Shown here: positions 48,200-60,590 of the stretch, one piece after another
Layout: each line of letters begins with the position of its first letter
Position numbering within the stretch: position 1 is the stretch's first letter
NCBI RefSeq assembly: GCF_933775445.1
Contig: NC_065875.1
Span: forward strand, 868,001 to 932,000
DNA from: Argentina anserina
Lineage: Eukaryota > Streptophyta > Magnoliopsida > Rosales > Rosaceae
Direction: 5' to 3'
Length of the DNA: 64,000 nt
The notes under the pieces: model-generated
What the model was told of the DNA's origin: nothing
Database searches by the model: none
What the model saw: the letters and a program-made list of their open reading frames with translations, nothing else
Position numbers and translations under genes: made by a program

Positions 48200-49516
48200 G
48201 AACTCTCAATCTCCCAACACCAAGGGGTTAAAAAGTTTTAGGGTTTCGGTAACAGGGAGGCAGAGACAGGAACCCTTTAAAGAGTGGAGGTCCAATCCAA
48301 TAAGAAGACGTAATTGTCAAGATAACAATCCACAAATCAACATAACGAGGTCTTAAACCTGAAGTCAGAGAGACCTACTTGAAATAATTCAACTGCCACA
48401 AATTAATATCTAACTGTTAATCGAGGAAAGTGTTGAATTTCATGATAAGAACAAGAGACATAAAAGATAAATATGAGTTTGAATGTGTTTCTTGTATTGT
48501 AATTTGAACTGAGCTTTACAACAGAAAAGAAAATAGAGCTATAATTTCGGATCAAATATCTAACCCTAACTATTAAGAATAAACAGCAGCAACTTTACAT
48601 TGAGATCTCTAATCCTAAAATTGTGGATCTGAATCAGAAAAACAAGTGGAGAGCCGCTGACTTGCAGGACACGCAATCGGTGGCTTGAACGCATTTACTC
48701 CAGCTAGGTTTTATATCAGAAACCAGCATTTAATGCAGATCACCTGAAATTTATGAACAACACAGTGGTTCTCTTTAGAAAGAGAAAGAAGAGACATACC
48801 TTCCTGCAAATCAAGCATATTAGTCTGGAAGATATGATCCCAAGCTTCGACACTGACACCGAGTACCAACTCTGTGCATATTAAGCTCATCAACTCTTAA
48901 CACAATCAACCCGCAACCGCATTTTCGTAGACAACTATACCCGAATTGATGTGGGGTGGAAATTATGGCATTCCAAGAGTAGACAGTTCAGTGGGACATT
49001 TCGTCGATCAGGTTCTGGGCGTGTTGACTATGGCGGCGGTTTTTGAAGTGCTAAAGGTAGATGAGTTGTTTACCTACAACACGGGCAATGGAAAACCTAA
49101 TATTGATGGTTTGGACGTGATAGATCAGACCCTGTTTTCAGAGATTTGGACTTGAGGAATTAACGCTGCAAGCAAGCAAGTACGTGAAGCAAAAAAATTG
49201 AATTACGGAGGACCTGAGCGAATACGGCGTCGTTCGAATGAAGGACCAAACCAACTCAAAATACTGTATTTTCAATTTCGATAATATACAGAGAAATTGA
49301 AGGATCGCACTTTGTTGATCTTTTGTTTCCTTCATTTCCTTTCTGTGCATTTGAGCATCATATCCCAGCATTCATTCACGAAATACATCACTATAGATTG
49401 TACCATTTGTACGTTGCGTTTAGAGTTTGCAGAGTTTTCACCTTATACGTCTGTCTATTCCAGAACTATATCAAACCAAAAATACCAAAATAATCAAGTA
49501 GTCTTTCGAATGTTAC
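48200..49516. other. Intergenic stretch
   Basis: An open frame at 48946-49155 on the plus strand (69 codons) ends close to the retroelement. It has no recognised domain, and I do not call it a gene. Nothing else was recognised. Confidence 0.4.
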
Positions 49517-51350
49517 TGTAATGATCCTAAAATTTCAATGTTAAAAACTCAAAATTTCAAAGTTGAGAACACCAAAACAAATCTCAAATATTCAAAATCG
49601 TTTTAAATGCACAGCGGATCATTACTGAGTTCTCAATACAACTCAGAAAACCAATTATTACAACCCAAATTTATAATTCAACATTACATAAGATGGAAAT
49701 GTAATAATCCTCACAATCTCTCACAAAACTCACAAATAAATCCACACCAATTCTCACACACAAATCCACGCTAGAAACCTCACCACAAGCAGAATACGAA
49801 CGACTTCCAGTCTCCGGAGTCGTCACTCAATCTCCACTAATCAACACCTGCGGAATTATCCCCTACACCATCGAATTGGTGCACCGGGATTGTAAACACA
49901 AACCCGGTAAGCTTATAGCTCGTATGAGTAAAATGAAAATATAACTCGCATATCAAATATACGAAATTCCACAAATCAATAAATATAAATGCACTCATGA
50001 GTTAATGGACGGCCCATCTGGTTGTCCCAAACATATGAAAAGAAAGTGCTCATGAGAAATCGGGAACCCTTCTGGTTACCCAAATACATTTATAATACGG
50101 GTACTAATAAACGCTGGTACACATCTGTTGCCCCTCACGTAGTACACCACCGATATTGGGCAACCACCCGCTACCCAATATCAAAACAATATGAGTACTC
50201 ATTAGCAGATAACCACCCGTTACCTCACATGCAGTACTCCGGCAAACATGCTAGGTTCCGACTTGCCTAACACGTACAATAATCTCACATCATATTGTAC
50301 AAAAATCACGTCCGAAGACAAATCAATATTTTAACAATCTTCATGTTAAAATCACGTACAATAATCTCTCATCATATTGTACAAATCAAAATCACATGCT
50401 CGATAAAAATCTTGTCATCAAAATGACATCATCACGATAAAATAGTAACAGTATATTATATAGCAAACTATATATATGTACTTATTTACCATTTATACAA
50501 TATATATATATATAGTTCACTATATCATATACATGTCATAATTCATAAACACGTCCGAAAACAAAACGTTTAACAAACACCATATTAAAATCACGTACAA
50601 TAATCACACCTCATATTGTACAAATTAAATCACATGCTCGTCATATAATTCTCGTCATCGAAATGACCAATTCCAATGAATTCATAACAGTATATAATAT
50701 AGCAAACTATATATATATGTACTTATTACCATTTATACAATATATATGTAATCCACTATATCGTATACATGTCGTATTTCAATATTTAAAACTCTTGCAA
50801 AAATCTTGAAATCACCGCAAGGGTAGATTCATAAATATGTGAGATTTTACTCACCTTATCAACTCGAGCGTAATTCCACAATTTCCGAAGATAATTCATT
50901 TCCTTGATTTAACAATCACCTTGAAAAGATAAGAAAAGAATTTAGAAACGTTTCGTAAACCTTTAAATGCCGTAACAGTAATAATTTGTTAATGTTCAGC
51001 AATTTCTGGTTTTACGAATTACTGTTCACTGAGTACTATTCACTGAGTATTGTTCACGTATTTACTAATCATGTATTATTGTACAAATACTCATCCATTA
51101 CGTATTCATATACGAGTATATATTGTTTATGTATTTCTGTACGTATAAATACTATTCAAAAGTACATACTATCTTAGTAAATATTAATTACTGATTTACC
51201 CTCCTGAAATTACTTTTTACATTTACTGAAAGTAATTTATATTTACATTTACCGTATGTAAAATAAAGTTACATTTACCGTACGTAAATCACTTTTACAT
51301 TTACCGCACGTAAAAATAAATTACAAAATTACCCTTCAGAAACACTGTTT
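49517..51350 (-). repeat. LTR fragment with internal tandem duplication
   Basis: The fragment matches the 3' 1.55 kb of the solo LTR at 17536-20155, including the region dense in GTAAAT motifs (51050-51320 here). It is about 290 bp longer because a segment is repeated. The block with 'aaaatcacgtacaataatc', 'tcatattgtacaaat' and 'catttatacaatatatat' occurs at about 50290-50520 and again at about 50530-50760. The repeated unit is roughly 235 bp. Confidence 0.85.
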
Positions 51351-51359
51351 CACGCGCCT

Positions 51360-54300
51360 CATAAAGAGCCTCATAAGGTGTCATGCCAATGCTAGAATGG
51401 TAGCTGTTGTTGTAGGCAAACTCAATCAATCTCCAATGATCTTCCCAGCTACCCTTGAAGTCCAGCACACATGCTCTCAACATGTCTTCCATCACCTGAT
51501 TCACCATTTCCGTCTATCCATCCGTCTGATGGTGAAAAGCTGTACTCATATCCAAGGTGGTGCCCATCGCCTTCTGCAACCCACCCCAGAACTTCGAGGT
51601 GAAACGTGCATCTCGATCAGAAACAATAGAAACTGGAGCACCATGAAGTCTCACTACCTCGTCCACATATAGTTTCCCAAGCACGTCCATTGAGTACTTC
51701 ATCGACACAGGAAGAAAATGAGCCGACTTCGTCAACCGATTGACAATCACCCATATGGCATCGTGACCCTTCTTCGATCTAGGCAATCCAGTTACAAAAT
51801 CCATAGATATCTGCTCCCACTTCCAAAGAGGAATAGTCAATGGTTTCAACATGCCAGCTGGTCGTTGATGTTATGATTTCACTTGCTGACATGTAAGGCA
51901 CTTCGATACAAACTCCGCTACATCTTTCTTCATACCGTTCCACCAGAATTGCCTGCATAGGTCCTTGTACATCTTGGTGTTCCCTGGATGAACGGTATAA
52001 CGTGATCGATGTGCCGTACGAAGGACCTCCTCCCGAAGATCATCACAATCTGGGACACACAATCTAGCTCCAAACCTCAACCCTCCATCGGGTTCAACTC
52101 TCCACTCAGAAGGGCACTCATCAAGCGTATCAACTACAAGATCTGCCAACTTAGCTTGTGAGAGTCTATCCCGCGCCTGATCCCGTATGATCCTCGTGAT
52201 CAATGTGGGTTGCACCGTGACACTACCAAGAAAGACCCTTAGTTCTCCTCCCAATGGTATCAAATCAAACTCCGATGCATTTTCGAGCATGAACCATTCC
52301 TGGACCATAAGTGAAGTCACCACACCTCTCGGTTTCCTGCTCAAGGCATCGGCCACCACATTTGCCTTCCCCGGGTGGTACTCTAATGTGAAGTCATAGT
52401 CCTTGAGGAGTTCCATCCATCTCCTCTGCCTCATATTCAGCTCCTTCTGTGAGAACAAGTACTTCAAACTCTTATGATCTGAAAAGAGTTGAAACTTCTC
52501 GCCATACAAGTAATGTCTCCAAATCTTTAGGGCAAACACAACTGCCGCAAGCTCTAGGTCGTGTGTCGGATAATTCTTCTCATGAATCTTCAACTGTCTC
52601 GAGCCATAAGCAACAACTCCTCCATGCTGCATCAACACACAACCCAAACCTTGGAGCGAAGCATCACTGTAAATGACATAGCCACCACCACTTGAAGGAA
52701 TCGTCAACACTTGAGCTGTGGTCAGACTGGTCTTTAGTTTGTTGAATGCTTCCTCACATGCATCCGTCCACACGAACGGAGTACCTTTCTTGGTCAACTT
52801 GGTCAATGAAGATGCAATACTAGAGAACCCCTCGATAAACCTCCTGTAGTATCCTGCCAAACCGAGGAAACTACGAATCTCTGTAGGGTTCTTTGGACGA
52901 CTCCAATTCTTTACTGCCTTTACCTTTGACGGGTCCACTAGTACTCCATCTTTTGAGACAACATGACCAAGGAATTTGATCTCTTCCTTCCAGAACTCAC
53001 ACTTCTCTAGCTGGGCATACAGTCTCGCCTTCTTCAAGGTCTGCAACACTGTTCTCAGATGCACCACATGTTCTTCTTGTGTCTTGGAGTATATCAGAAT
53101 GTCATCCACAAACACCACAACAAACTCATTCAAGTACGGGCTAAATACTTGGTTCATCAAACTCATAAAGACAGCTGGTGCATTCGTTAGACCAAATGGC
53201 ATGACAACAAACTCATAATGTCCATACCGGGTCCTGAAGGCTGTCTTCGATATATCTTCTTCCTTCACCCTGAGCTGATGATAACCGGACCTCAAATAAA
53301 TCTTAGAGAACACCGTAGCACCTTTGAGCTGATCGAACAAGTCATCAATCCTAGGTAAGGGGTACCTATTCTTGATGGTCACCTTGTTCAGTTCTCTGTA
53401 GTCCACACATAACCGCAGAGAACCATCTTTCTTCTTCACGAATAAAACCGGTGCTCCCCAAGGTGAAACACTAGGTCTAATGAACCCTTGGTGCAATAGC
53501 TCATCGATTTGCACCTTCAACTCCTTAAGTTCGTTCTGCCCCATTCTATAAGGCGCCTTTGACACAGGTGTTGTACCAGGTACTACATCAATGCAGAAAT
53601 CTACCACTCTTCGAGGAGGTAGCCCCGGTATCTCTTGGAACACTTCACCAAACTCATATACTACTACAATGTCTGCGATAGTTACTTTCTGATCCACCGA
53701 CTCCACATGTGCCAAAACTTCTGATCTCATGGCATTATCTGACTTGAGGCAACGATAACGAAACACTGGCTCTCCGGGTCTATGAAAGGACACCACCATG
53801 TCAAAGCAATCAATCACCGCATGATGCGGTCTCAACCAATCAATCCCCAAGATCACATCATAGATGTGGTCCGGAATCACAATCAACGAAGCAGAGAACT
53901 CTCTACTCCCAATCACAATCGGACAAGCATTGCAGATTGTCTCTAACTCAAGGGACATTCCAAGGGGTGAAGTAACACATAAGGCGTTCCCAAGAGGTGT
54001 AGGAATCAATCCTAGCATCTCTACTACCGAATTAGCAATGAATGAATGCGATGCTCCTGTATCAAATAGTACTCTAGCAAGGTAGTCAAAAAGTGATAAT
54101 GTACCTTCCACCCCTGTGTCTCGCTGACCCACTGCAAACACTCTAGCTTGGCCCGTTGTTAGCTGTCTTTGCGGCCGTTCCTGTCTACCCTGAAGAGGTC
54201 GGGTACAATCTCGAGCTATGTGTCCCACTTGCCCGCACCGGTGGCAGCCTGCCTTCTTCGGTTTCGGACATGCTGAGGCGTAATGTCCCATCTCGTTGCA

Positions 54301-54470
54301 GCCATAACACCTCACTGCTGCCAATGGTCTGACTGGTGCAGCCCTGATAGCTAGGGGTGTCGCCCTTGCCGGAACCTGATGGTGGGGTCTTGGCCTCTTC
54401 CATGACCTACCCGTCGGCCCTGAGTACTCGCTGCCTGAACAGATTGCCTTGCCTTTTCCCTTTGCGTCTC
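51360..54470 (-). pseudogene. gag-pol remnant of the truncated gypsy element
   Basis: The long open part (54324-51871, 817 codons) holds two CCHC knuckles ([14 protein letters not shown] and [14 protein letters not shown]), the protease DTGASHSF, reverse transcriptase with FVDD in the active-site loop, RNase H ([22 protein letters not shown]) and the start of integrase. It is dead for several reasons. The motif A Asp of reverse transcriptase is replaced ([10 protein letters not shown] where the family has KIDLRSGYHQ). Stop codons interrupt integrase after CQQVKS (about 51868) and after HHQTDG (about 51511). Integrase ends abruptly after YEALYEAR. The coding part is very similar to the open element at 62175-64000. 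Confidence 0.9.
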
Positions 54471-55523
54471 AACATGGGACTTGACAAACCAGCCAGAGTA
54501 ATCACTCTCCATCTCCATCACATCAAATTGAGTCTTGCACTGCTTAAAAATCTCAATCATATACAAACAACCATAACTGGATTTCCCAAAGTATCTATGG
54601 ATCAATTCGGGATAGTTGTGCTTCTTCTCTCTCAACTGAAAGTTATGGATCAATTTGGGAAGTTGGTGCTTCTTCTTCAACCGAAAGTTCTTCACAACCA
54701 AAGGAACAGGAGGAGTAGTAGCAGTGAACCACAGACTCTCATCACCTATATCATAGTAATGCAACACAACTGAGTTCTGATATCTAGCCATCTTAGCAAT
54801 TTCAACCTCAAAAAACGGAAAGTGATCTTCCCTCCTTTTGTCCCGTATCCAATGAATTGCGCCATTGCAATACACGGCCCCTTCTCTGCTCCCGTCGTCG
54901 AGATGCCAGCCCTCCTCGTCCTCATTGAAAGGAATCTCGAAACTCCTACCCCAAGTTCCGGTCTCGGACGAGTATATCTCAATCTGGTGGCACTCGTCGA
55001 AGTTTTTGTCATGACTCACACACACCACCGTGTAATGAGGCGATTCCGAAGGATCGAAAACTAAGCCATACCTCACAAACATATCACAGATCTGCTCCTT
55101 GTTCATAAGGCTTGGAGCAGAGATAGCCCGGAATTCGTTCGTCGTGGGATTGACAACATATACCCGGGGATGACTGTTTGTTTCTTCTTCGGAGGCTTCA
55201 ACAGAGCAGAGGAAGAGGCCATTGCAAGACTGAAGAATCCTTAGCCTGGTAGCGGAGCTGGTGAGACCTTTAAAGGGATTACCAGCCGAGATGCCGACTG
55301 AGTTGATGGTGCCTTGTTTGGTTCGGGGTGAGAAGAAAGCGGAGATGCTGGGATTAGGGTTTTGGAGATTGTGGCAGCAACGAAAATCGGGGTCGGAGAT
55401 GAGAGAGAGCCAGTGCTTGGAGACACACTTAAAGCGGATCAGGGATAGAGCCGGTGTCGATATGAGGATCTGCCTGAGGAGCTCTTCGATATTCGCTACG
55501 ATCTCTGCTGAAGATGATGCCAT
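54468..55523 (-). pseudogene. F-box (FBA) gene truncated and fused to gag
   Basis: From the ATG at 55523 the frame encodes an F-box (AEIVANIEELLRQILIS, FKCVSKHWLSLISDP) and an FBA domain up to MEMESDYSGWFVKSHV. The last 100 or so residues found in the relatives at 46862 and 57529 are gone. The frame runs into gypsy gag sequence in a non-gag frame for about 40 residues and stops at 54351. The predicted chimera is about 390 aa. Most of the FBA domain remains, so a protein is possible, but it is best treated as a broken gene. The longer reading from 55529 starts at TTG and is not needed. Confidence 0.85.
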
Positions 55524-56019
55524 ACTCAACTAGGGTTCTTTTTCTTGAAGAACTTGGTCTTTCTCTGGAAGTAAGTCCCGTGTTAGTGTGTTACTACAAT
55601 ATATATGAGACAACGAGATGGAAAACAGGCCCAATGCGCCAAAATAGCATAATATATCTTAAAGTCCACAAATACGCAAAGTGACTTCAGTTTAATAAAA
55701 CAAAAATTACAAAATTCGGTACAATATGAGATTATACCATCGAACTATTCATTCATGAAATATGGTTGAAGGATATTTGGGGATATCGGGTTACTACATT
55801 GTGTATATACATATGTGGCATGTCTTGGCGTCTTCAGCAGTTCTCTTCTGTTACCACCGGACATGTTCATAGTTTTATGTATAATTTTCACTCTTGAACT
55901 TAGCATTATTGATCAATTTCCGAAGGTTTCTGTAAATTAGCCATTTTACTATCTTGCATTCTCACTCTAATGACAGCCTTCGTCTAGTCACGGACTTTTA
56001 TACAAATCAAACCAGGCTC

Positions 56020-57060
56020 CTAGCAATTTCAGCACAATCCCATTTTTCATGAATTATAAGAACAGTCCGCTAACAACCGTTGGAAGATAAATTCTTGATT
56101 CCCGTCAAGAAGTAATTCTCCAAAAGCACCATTCATGATTTATATTCCACATATCCCAGAACATAAAACCAGATATTCAAACAAAAGAAGTCAGGAAAAA
56201 TAAGAAATAGAGACAGAACAAAGGAAAGAGAAGGAGCTATAAAAAATAAGAATTAGAGACACCGATCAAAGTAGAAGACACAAAAAAGAGTCATTGCAAA
56301 GGAGATCTGAGCACAAAAGCCAAATAAAAAACTGCGTACAACTGCAATCGTCCAAAGAGTGAAAAGTATAACAGAGAGCAGTCGACAAAGCCACACTTAT
56401 CGCACCAAATGATCTGAAATCTAACAAGGTTGAATCACATGTATCATATATGTACCTAATGATCTGAAAATAATTATGACATCATAAGTAGTTAAGACTT
56501 AAGACTAGATAATTCTCTGCTGCCATAAAAAAAATTTATTCCCAAGTTAAGAAACCTTTACAGCCAAAAGAACTACATTACCATGGCTTCATAACCTCAG
56601 AATGTGGACATATCCAGTAGTAGATTTCCAATTTTCCATGACTATCAAGACCCCAGAAAGGAGGAACCATTTTTTACATGTAAATCACCGGTATATGAGA
56701 ATCATATGCTGAATGAATTATTATTACTGAAATATGCTTAACCCAGACGGCCAGACCTTTTACTTTCCGTATATGAATTAGAAACAATGACCATTACAAT
56801 TCTCTACTGCTAATGACATAATTCTATAACTTCAATCAACTTAAAACTAGACAGAAGGGATGGATTTTATTATACCAAGAAAACTAGTTTACGAATCAGA
56901 TAGATAGATATATACTGACTTCATTTTTATGTATTGTACAGACCAAAAAAACATATAATAGACAGAAACTCTAAGTCTAGACAAAAGAAGATATACCCGA
57001 CAGAAAACATGTTTAATATTTACTCAAATATTTTCCCGGTAATGATCTGATATGCAAAGA
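56020..57060. repeat. Duplicated F-box spacer, copy S2
   Basis: This matches 60640-61660 in the same order. Shared blocks are 'gaagataaat', 'aaaagcaccattcatgatt', 'ttccacatatccca', 'acaaaggaaagagaaggagct', 'gactagat', 'ctgctgccataaaaaaaa' and 'aacctcagaatgtggacata'. It lies downstream of the intact F-box gene at 57529-58851. No coding sequence was seen in the whole interval 55530-57520. Confidence 0.85.
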
Positions 57061-57528
57061 TTGTGCCGGCCCCCGAATTAAACATGAAGTCAGGGGCCGG
57101 TTCATATAAATAGCTTAGTGATAACAACTATTCTATTAAGTAAGAAATACATGGTGTTAAGGACAGTAAATATTGGCTAAAACATTTGCTAGATTTCCAC
57201 TAGTAATGAACACCTGGTAAAACAAGATCCATGGATCAAAACTCAGTAATCTACACAATCCCAGAATTTAAATCTATCTAGCTCAATCTTCTGTAATTCC
57301 CTCTGCAATTTGAATATGAAATCAACAAAAACTGACAACTCAGCAAGAAACATTGCAAGAAACATTGCAATTGGTAACTGAATTTTCTAATACGAAGCAT
57401 AACTTGATTACAAACAAAGTAACAACCCAGAAGGAACCACTGTCATAAGTAGATAAGTACTTGAAGTAGAAAGCATAACATACATGGGAATAGAAGCACA
57501 TCATGTATGGGATACATAGATTCCATCC

Positions 57529-58851
57529 TCACAAACTAGCTAAAGTCTCCCTATAAGGAAAAGCAAAACCCTCCCAATCATTATGCTTATCACCTAATCC
57601 TAGAAAAAGTTTCCTTCTGGCTAACTTAACACATGTCTTGAAGGTCTTAGTCACAAGATTATAAGATATGACCTTACCAGGCAAGTGCAACAAAAGATCA
57701 GTTGAAGTACCCTCCACCTCAAAATATGTTTGATCCTCCTGAACAAGCCCCAAGATGACGAAAGCGATCGGAATGCGTCTACGAAGAGCAGCAGCGACAA
57801 GCGGATTGAGATCAACATTATACTTGACAAGCCATCCGGAATAGTCACTCTCCATCTCCATCACATCAAATTCGGTCATGCAATGCTTATAAGTCTCAAT
57901 CAAACACAACCGCCCGCCACACTCCCCAAGATACCTACTCGCCAAAGTCGGCCACTCAGTGGGGAAGATTCCATCCCCGCCGAATGTTCCTCCCTCCTGT
58001 AACGCAATGTTCTTGACAACCAAAGGGACAGGAGGAGCCACAGGAGCAACCCCCAACCGTTCCTCACCGAAGTTAAAATAGTGCAACACATCACACTCAT
58101 CTCTGGACCATGGACCATCACCCGTCCTTATCGAGCCCCAGCTCAAGCCTGCATTCGCTCTGCTCCTTATCCAATGCACCGCGCCGTCGCAGTACACGGC
58201 GCCCTCCCGGCTCCTTGAGTCGAACTCCATCGGCTTGGGGAAGAAAGGAGCATTGAGCTGCTTCTTCTTCCACCCTCCGGTCTCAGACGAATATATCTCA
58301 ATCTCATGGCGGCCGTCGCGGTAGCTGTTGATGCACACCACCTTGTAATGCGGTGATCTGGAAGGATCGAAAGCCAAGCCGTAGCGGACGAAGCCGTTTC
58401 TGAGGATCGTTTCAGAGACCGTGACCCCGGGAGGGGAAAGAGCCCGGAATCGGTTGGTGGTGGGATTGACGACGAAGACGGGGTGGAGTTTGCGGTGTTT
58501 GGAAAACGCGTAGGGAATGTGGCAGAGGAAGAGGCCATTGCAGGACTGGAGGATCCTGAAAATGGAGGCGTCGGGGGCGGAGTCGTGGAGGGCTTTGAAG
58601 GGGTTCCGGCCGGGCTGTTGGAGTTGGAGGTGGACAGAGATGAAGGAGTCGTCGAAGAAAGCGGAGGTTTTGGGGTTTTGGAGACGGAAGTCGGGGTCGG
58701 AGATGAGAGAGAGCCAGCGCTTGGAGACGGACTTGAAGCGGAGCAGAGATAGAGCCGGAAGCCTTACCAGGATCTGCTTCAAAAGCTCATCGATATCGGC
58801 TACTGTTTCGGCTGAAGACATTGATGACATTTTTGGAGCTCTGGATTTCAT
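57529..58851 (-). CDS. F-box protein, FBA type, intact
   Basis: This single-exon gene encodes 440 aa from the ATG at 58851 (MKSRAPKMSSMSSAETVADI). The F-box lies near residues 14-55 (DELLKQILVRLPALSLLRFK, SVSKRWLSLISDP). The FBA domain follows with RILQSCNGLFLC, VFVVNPTTNRFRALSPPG, FDPSRSPHYKVVCI, IEIYSSETGGWKK, GAVHWIR, MEMESDYSGWLVKYNVDLNP and the tail FPYRETLASL. The frame is open upstream to 59037, but a TATA box at 58882-58894 puts transcription start close to 58851, so I take the internal ATG; 58830 is an alternative. Its N-terminus is very close to that of the split pseudogene at 27612, so they are recent paralogues. By family it is an SCF ubiquitin-ligase adaptor with unknown substrate. 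Confidence 0.93.
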   Translation of the reverse strand: MKSRAPKMSSMSSAETVADIDELLKQILVRLPALSLLRFKSVSKRWLSLISDPDFRLQNPKTSAFFDDSFISVHLQLQQPGRNPFKALHDSAPDASIFRILQSCNGLFLCHIPYAFSKHRKLHPVFVVNPTTNRFRALSPPGVTVSETILRNGFVRYGLAFDPSRSPHYKVVCINSYRDGRHEIEIYSSETGGWKKKQLNAPFFPKPMEFDSRSREGAVYCDGAVHWIRSRANAGLSWGSIRTGDGPWSRDECDVLHYFNFGEERLGVAPVAPPVPLVVKNIALQEGGTFGGDGIFPTEWPTLASRYLGECGGRLCLIETYKHCMTEFDVMEMESDYSGWLVKYNVDLNPLVAAALRRRIPIAFVILGLVQEDQTYFEVEGTSTDLLLHLPGKVISYNLVTKTFKTCVKLARRKLFLGLGDKHNDWEGFAFPYRETLASL

Positions 58852-58881
58852 CTTGCCAATGCCTTTCCAGAGTGACGCACT

Positions 58882-58894
58882 TTTATATATATAT
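58882..58894 (-). promoter_or_regulatory. TATA box of the F-box gene
   Basis: The minus strand reads TATATATATAAAA ending about 30 bp before the chosen ATG region. The same arrangement is seen before the pseudogene at 27612. Confidence 0.6.
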
Positions 58895-59037
58895 GAGCGA
58901 AATATAGCCAAAACGACAGCGTTTGAGTAAATATTCGAAAACGACCAACAAGTTTGTTGTACCCAATGGTTTAAATAATGGTTATCGGCATCGTATCGGT
59001 TTTGTAAAATAAAAATATAACAGAGATATATCGACAT

Positions 59038-60590
59038 ATATCAGATTTATCTTTTTTGTTAATTTATAATTTAAATTTAATATATTTATAAATATATACT
59101 TTAAAATATTCAAAATATACCAAATAATATTAACTATTAATTGAACAAAAAGTGAGGTCGAGTCCTAACCTGCGGTGCGTTTGTGGAAGTTAGACTATAA
59201 GTGAGTGATACGTGAGAGTTGGATCAAAATTTCCTCAGTTGATTACCAAAGATTAAAATGTTTACAGATATCTGTTTATTAGCAGAAAATTAATTTGTGA
59301 AACAACCATATACAAATTGAGTAACATTATTCAGCTCTATCAATTCTATGAATTTTTGCTGAAATGTTAGTGGGAAAAGAAGCAGAAGCACTTCCTGGCA
59401 ATTCACCAGGATGCTTTCAGCATACACAATTTAAGCTTTTCTCCAAGTATCAAATGTATCTTTATTAGTAGTTTTCAAATCACAATATTAGTATCAAGTT
59501 ATGATTATGTTGAAACAGTGCAATGCAATATATTGTTGAGAAAACTTTAGAAAGAAATCGAGGGGAAGCGAAGCATACAACCAAGCATTGATTTTGCTAC
59601 TGAAGAAATAAAAATTTCAGTTATATGAATTCCAGACATATATATGTTTTGATCAACTTCATTCCAACTAATCAGAGGAATGGAAGAGATGTTCCTGGTC
59701 AAAGTAATATTCAGTTGAAGTAGCCTTTTTATAGTACCTTGTTGGCTTGTTTAGAAATAATTTTCCACAATGAAAATCTTATTAGTAGCTTGTTTAACAC
59801 ACAGAAAGCAAACAACAGAGTTTGAAATCAATCTCACAATTTAACAATATCTGCAAACCCCTATACATATGCAAATGAAAGAACTGAGTGGATGATCTAC
59901 ATGGAGAATGAAGGGAACATATACCAAAAGTTTATATTGAACACCTGGATGTAATTATTATACTGTAGCAAGCAAATTGCATGTTTTCATTGAGCTACAA
60001 CTCAAAAGGGCCAACACAACAAAGAGAGTTAAAAGTTGACAACATATTTTAAGACTGATTATGTCAGTTTAGGTAGTATTTTGGTGATGTGTAAGCCCAA
60101 GTAATGAACAGAAATTTCACTGTTTCAGTGTCTTGATCCATTTCTGCTGGAGCCCAGAATTCGGAGTTGTGAAACCTCAAATACCTGTTCCACAGAACTA
60201 TTGTTTCATTTCAGATCCAACATATTCAGAAACATTTTTGCCCATGATATATGAGAAATCAATCATCTTTACTCACATATCAGCCAAACAAGTGAACAGA
60301 TGCAAAGTTTGAAGCTTTTTTTCTTTTGGTCTAATCAAAGTTCAAACTTCAAAGCTTCTGATTATTGATAATCCATTCTTGATGGTCCAACAGTCCCTTC
60401 GGTTATTATGATCAGAAACTATTCTGGTTCTCATTCATAACAAATTAAAGCATATATACTACAGAAGAACCCTGTAGCATCGCTATGCCTCAGCTGAGGG
60501 AATCAGAATCTTATGTCTTGGTTTCTTTAAATTTTACTTTTTAGTCCTCAAAACATTTGATTCTTTAAATTTTACATCATCTATCACTAC
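59038..60590. other. Intergenic stretch
   Basis: AT-rich DNA upstream of the F-box gene. No ORF with a recognised domain, no RNA gene and no clear terminal repeats. Confidence 0.4.

Larger units (their letters stand above)
49517..54470 (-). mobile_element. Ty3/gypsy element truncated at both ends
   Basis: On the minus strand the internal region enters in mid-gag at about 54470, joined to an F-box gene. It runs through zinc knuckles, protease, reverse transcriptase, RNase H and part of integrase. It then breaks off near 51352-51362 and joins directly to the middle of an LTR of the 2.6-kb family (matching position about 18609 onward). That LTR fragment ends at the true terminus at 49517. The rest of integrase, the 5' half of the 3' LTR, and the whole 5' LTR and early gag are missing. 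The flanks (GTTAC at 49512-49516; AACAT at 54471-54475) do not match, so this is not a simple insertion. Confidence 0.88.

Noticed and set aside
48946..49155. 69-codon plus-strand ORF starting MMWGGNYG
   Set aside because: No recognised domain and no clear promoter or partner exon. Left as intergenic, though it could be checked for transcripts.
49512..54475. The truncated gypsy element as a simple insertion into the F-box gene
   Set aside because: The 5-bp flanks differ, the 5' LTR and early gag are missing, and the F-box tail does not resume on the other side.
57529..59037. 502-aa reading of the F-box gene starting at 59037
   Set aside because: The extra 62 residues do not resemble the family, and a TATA box lies inside them at 58882-58894. 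The ATG at 58851 is preferred.
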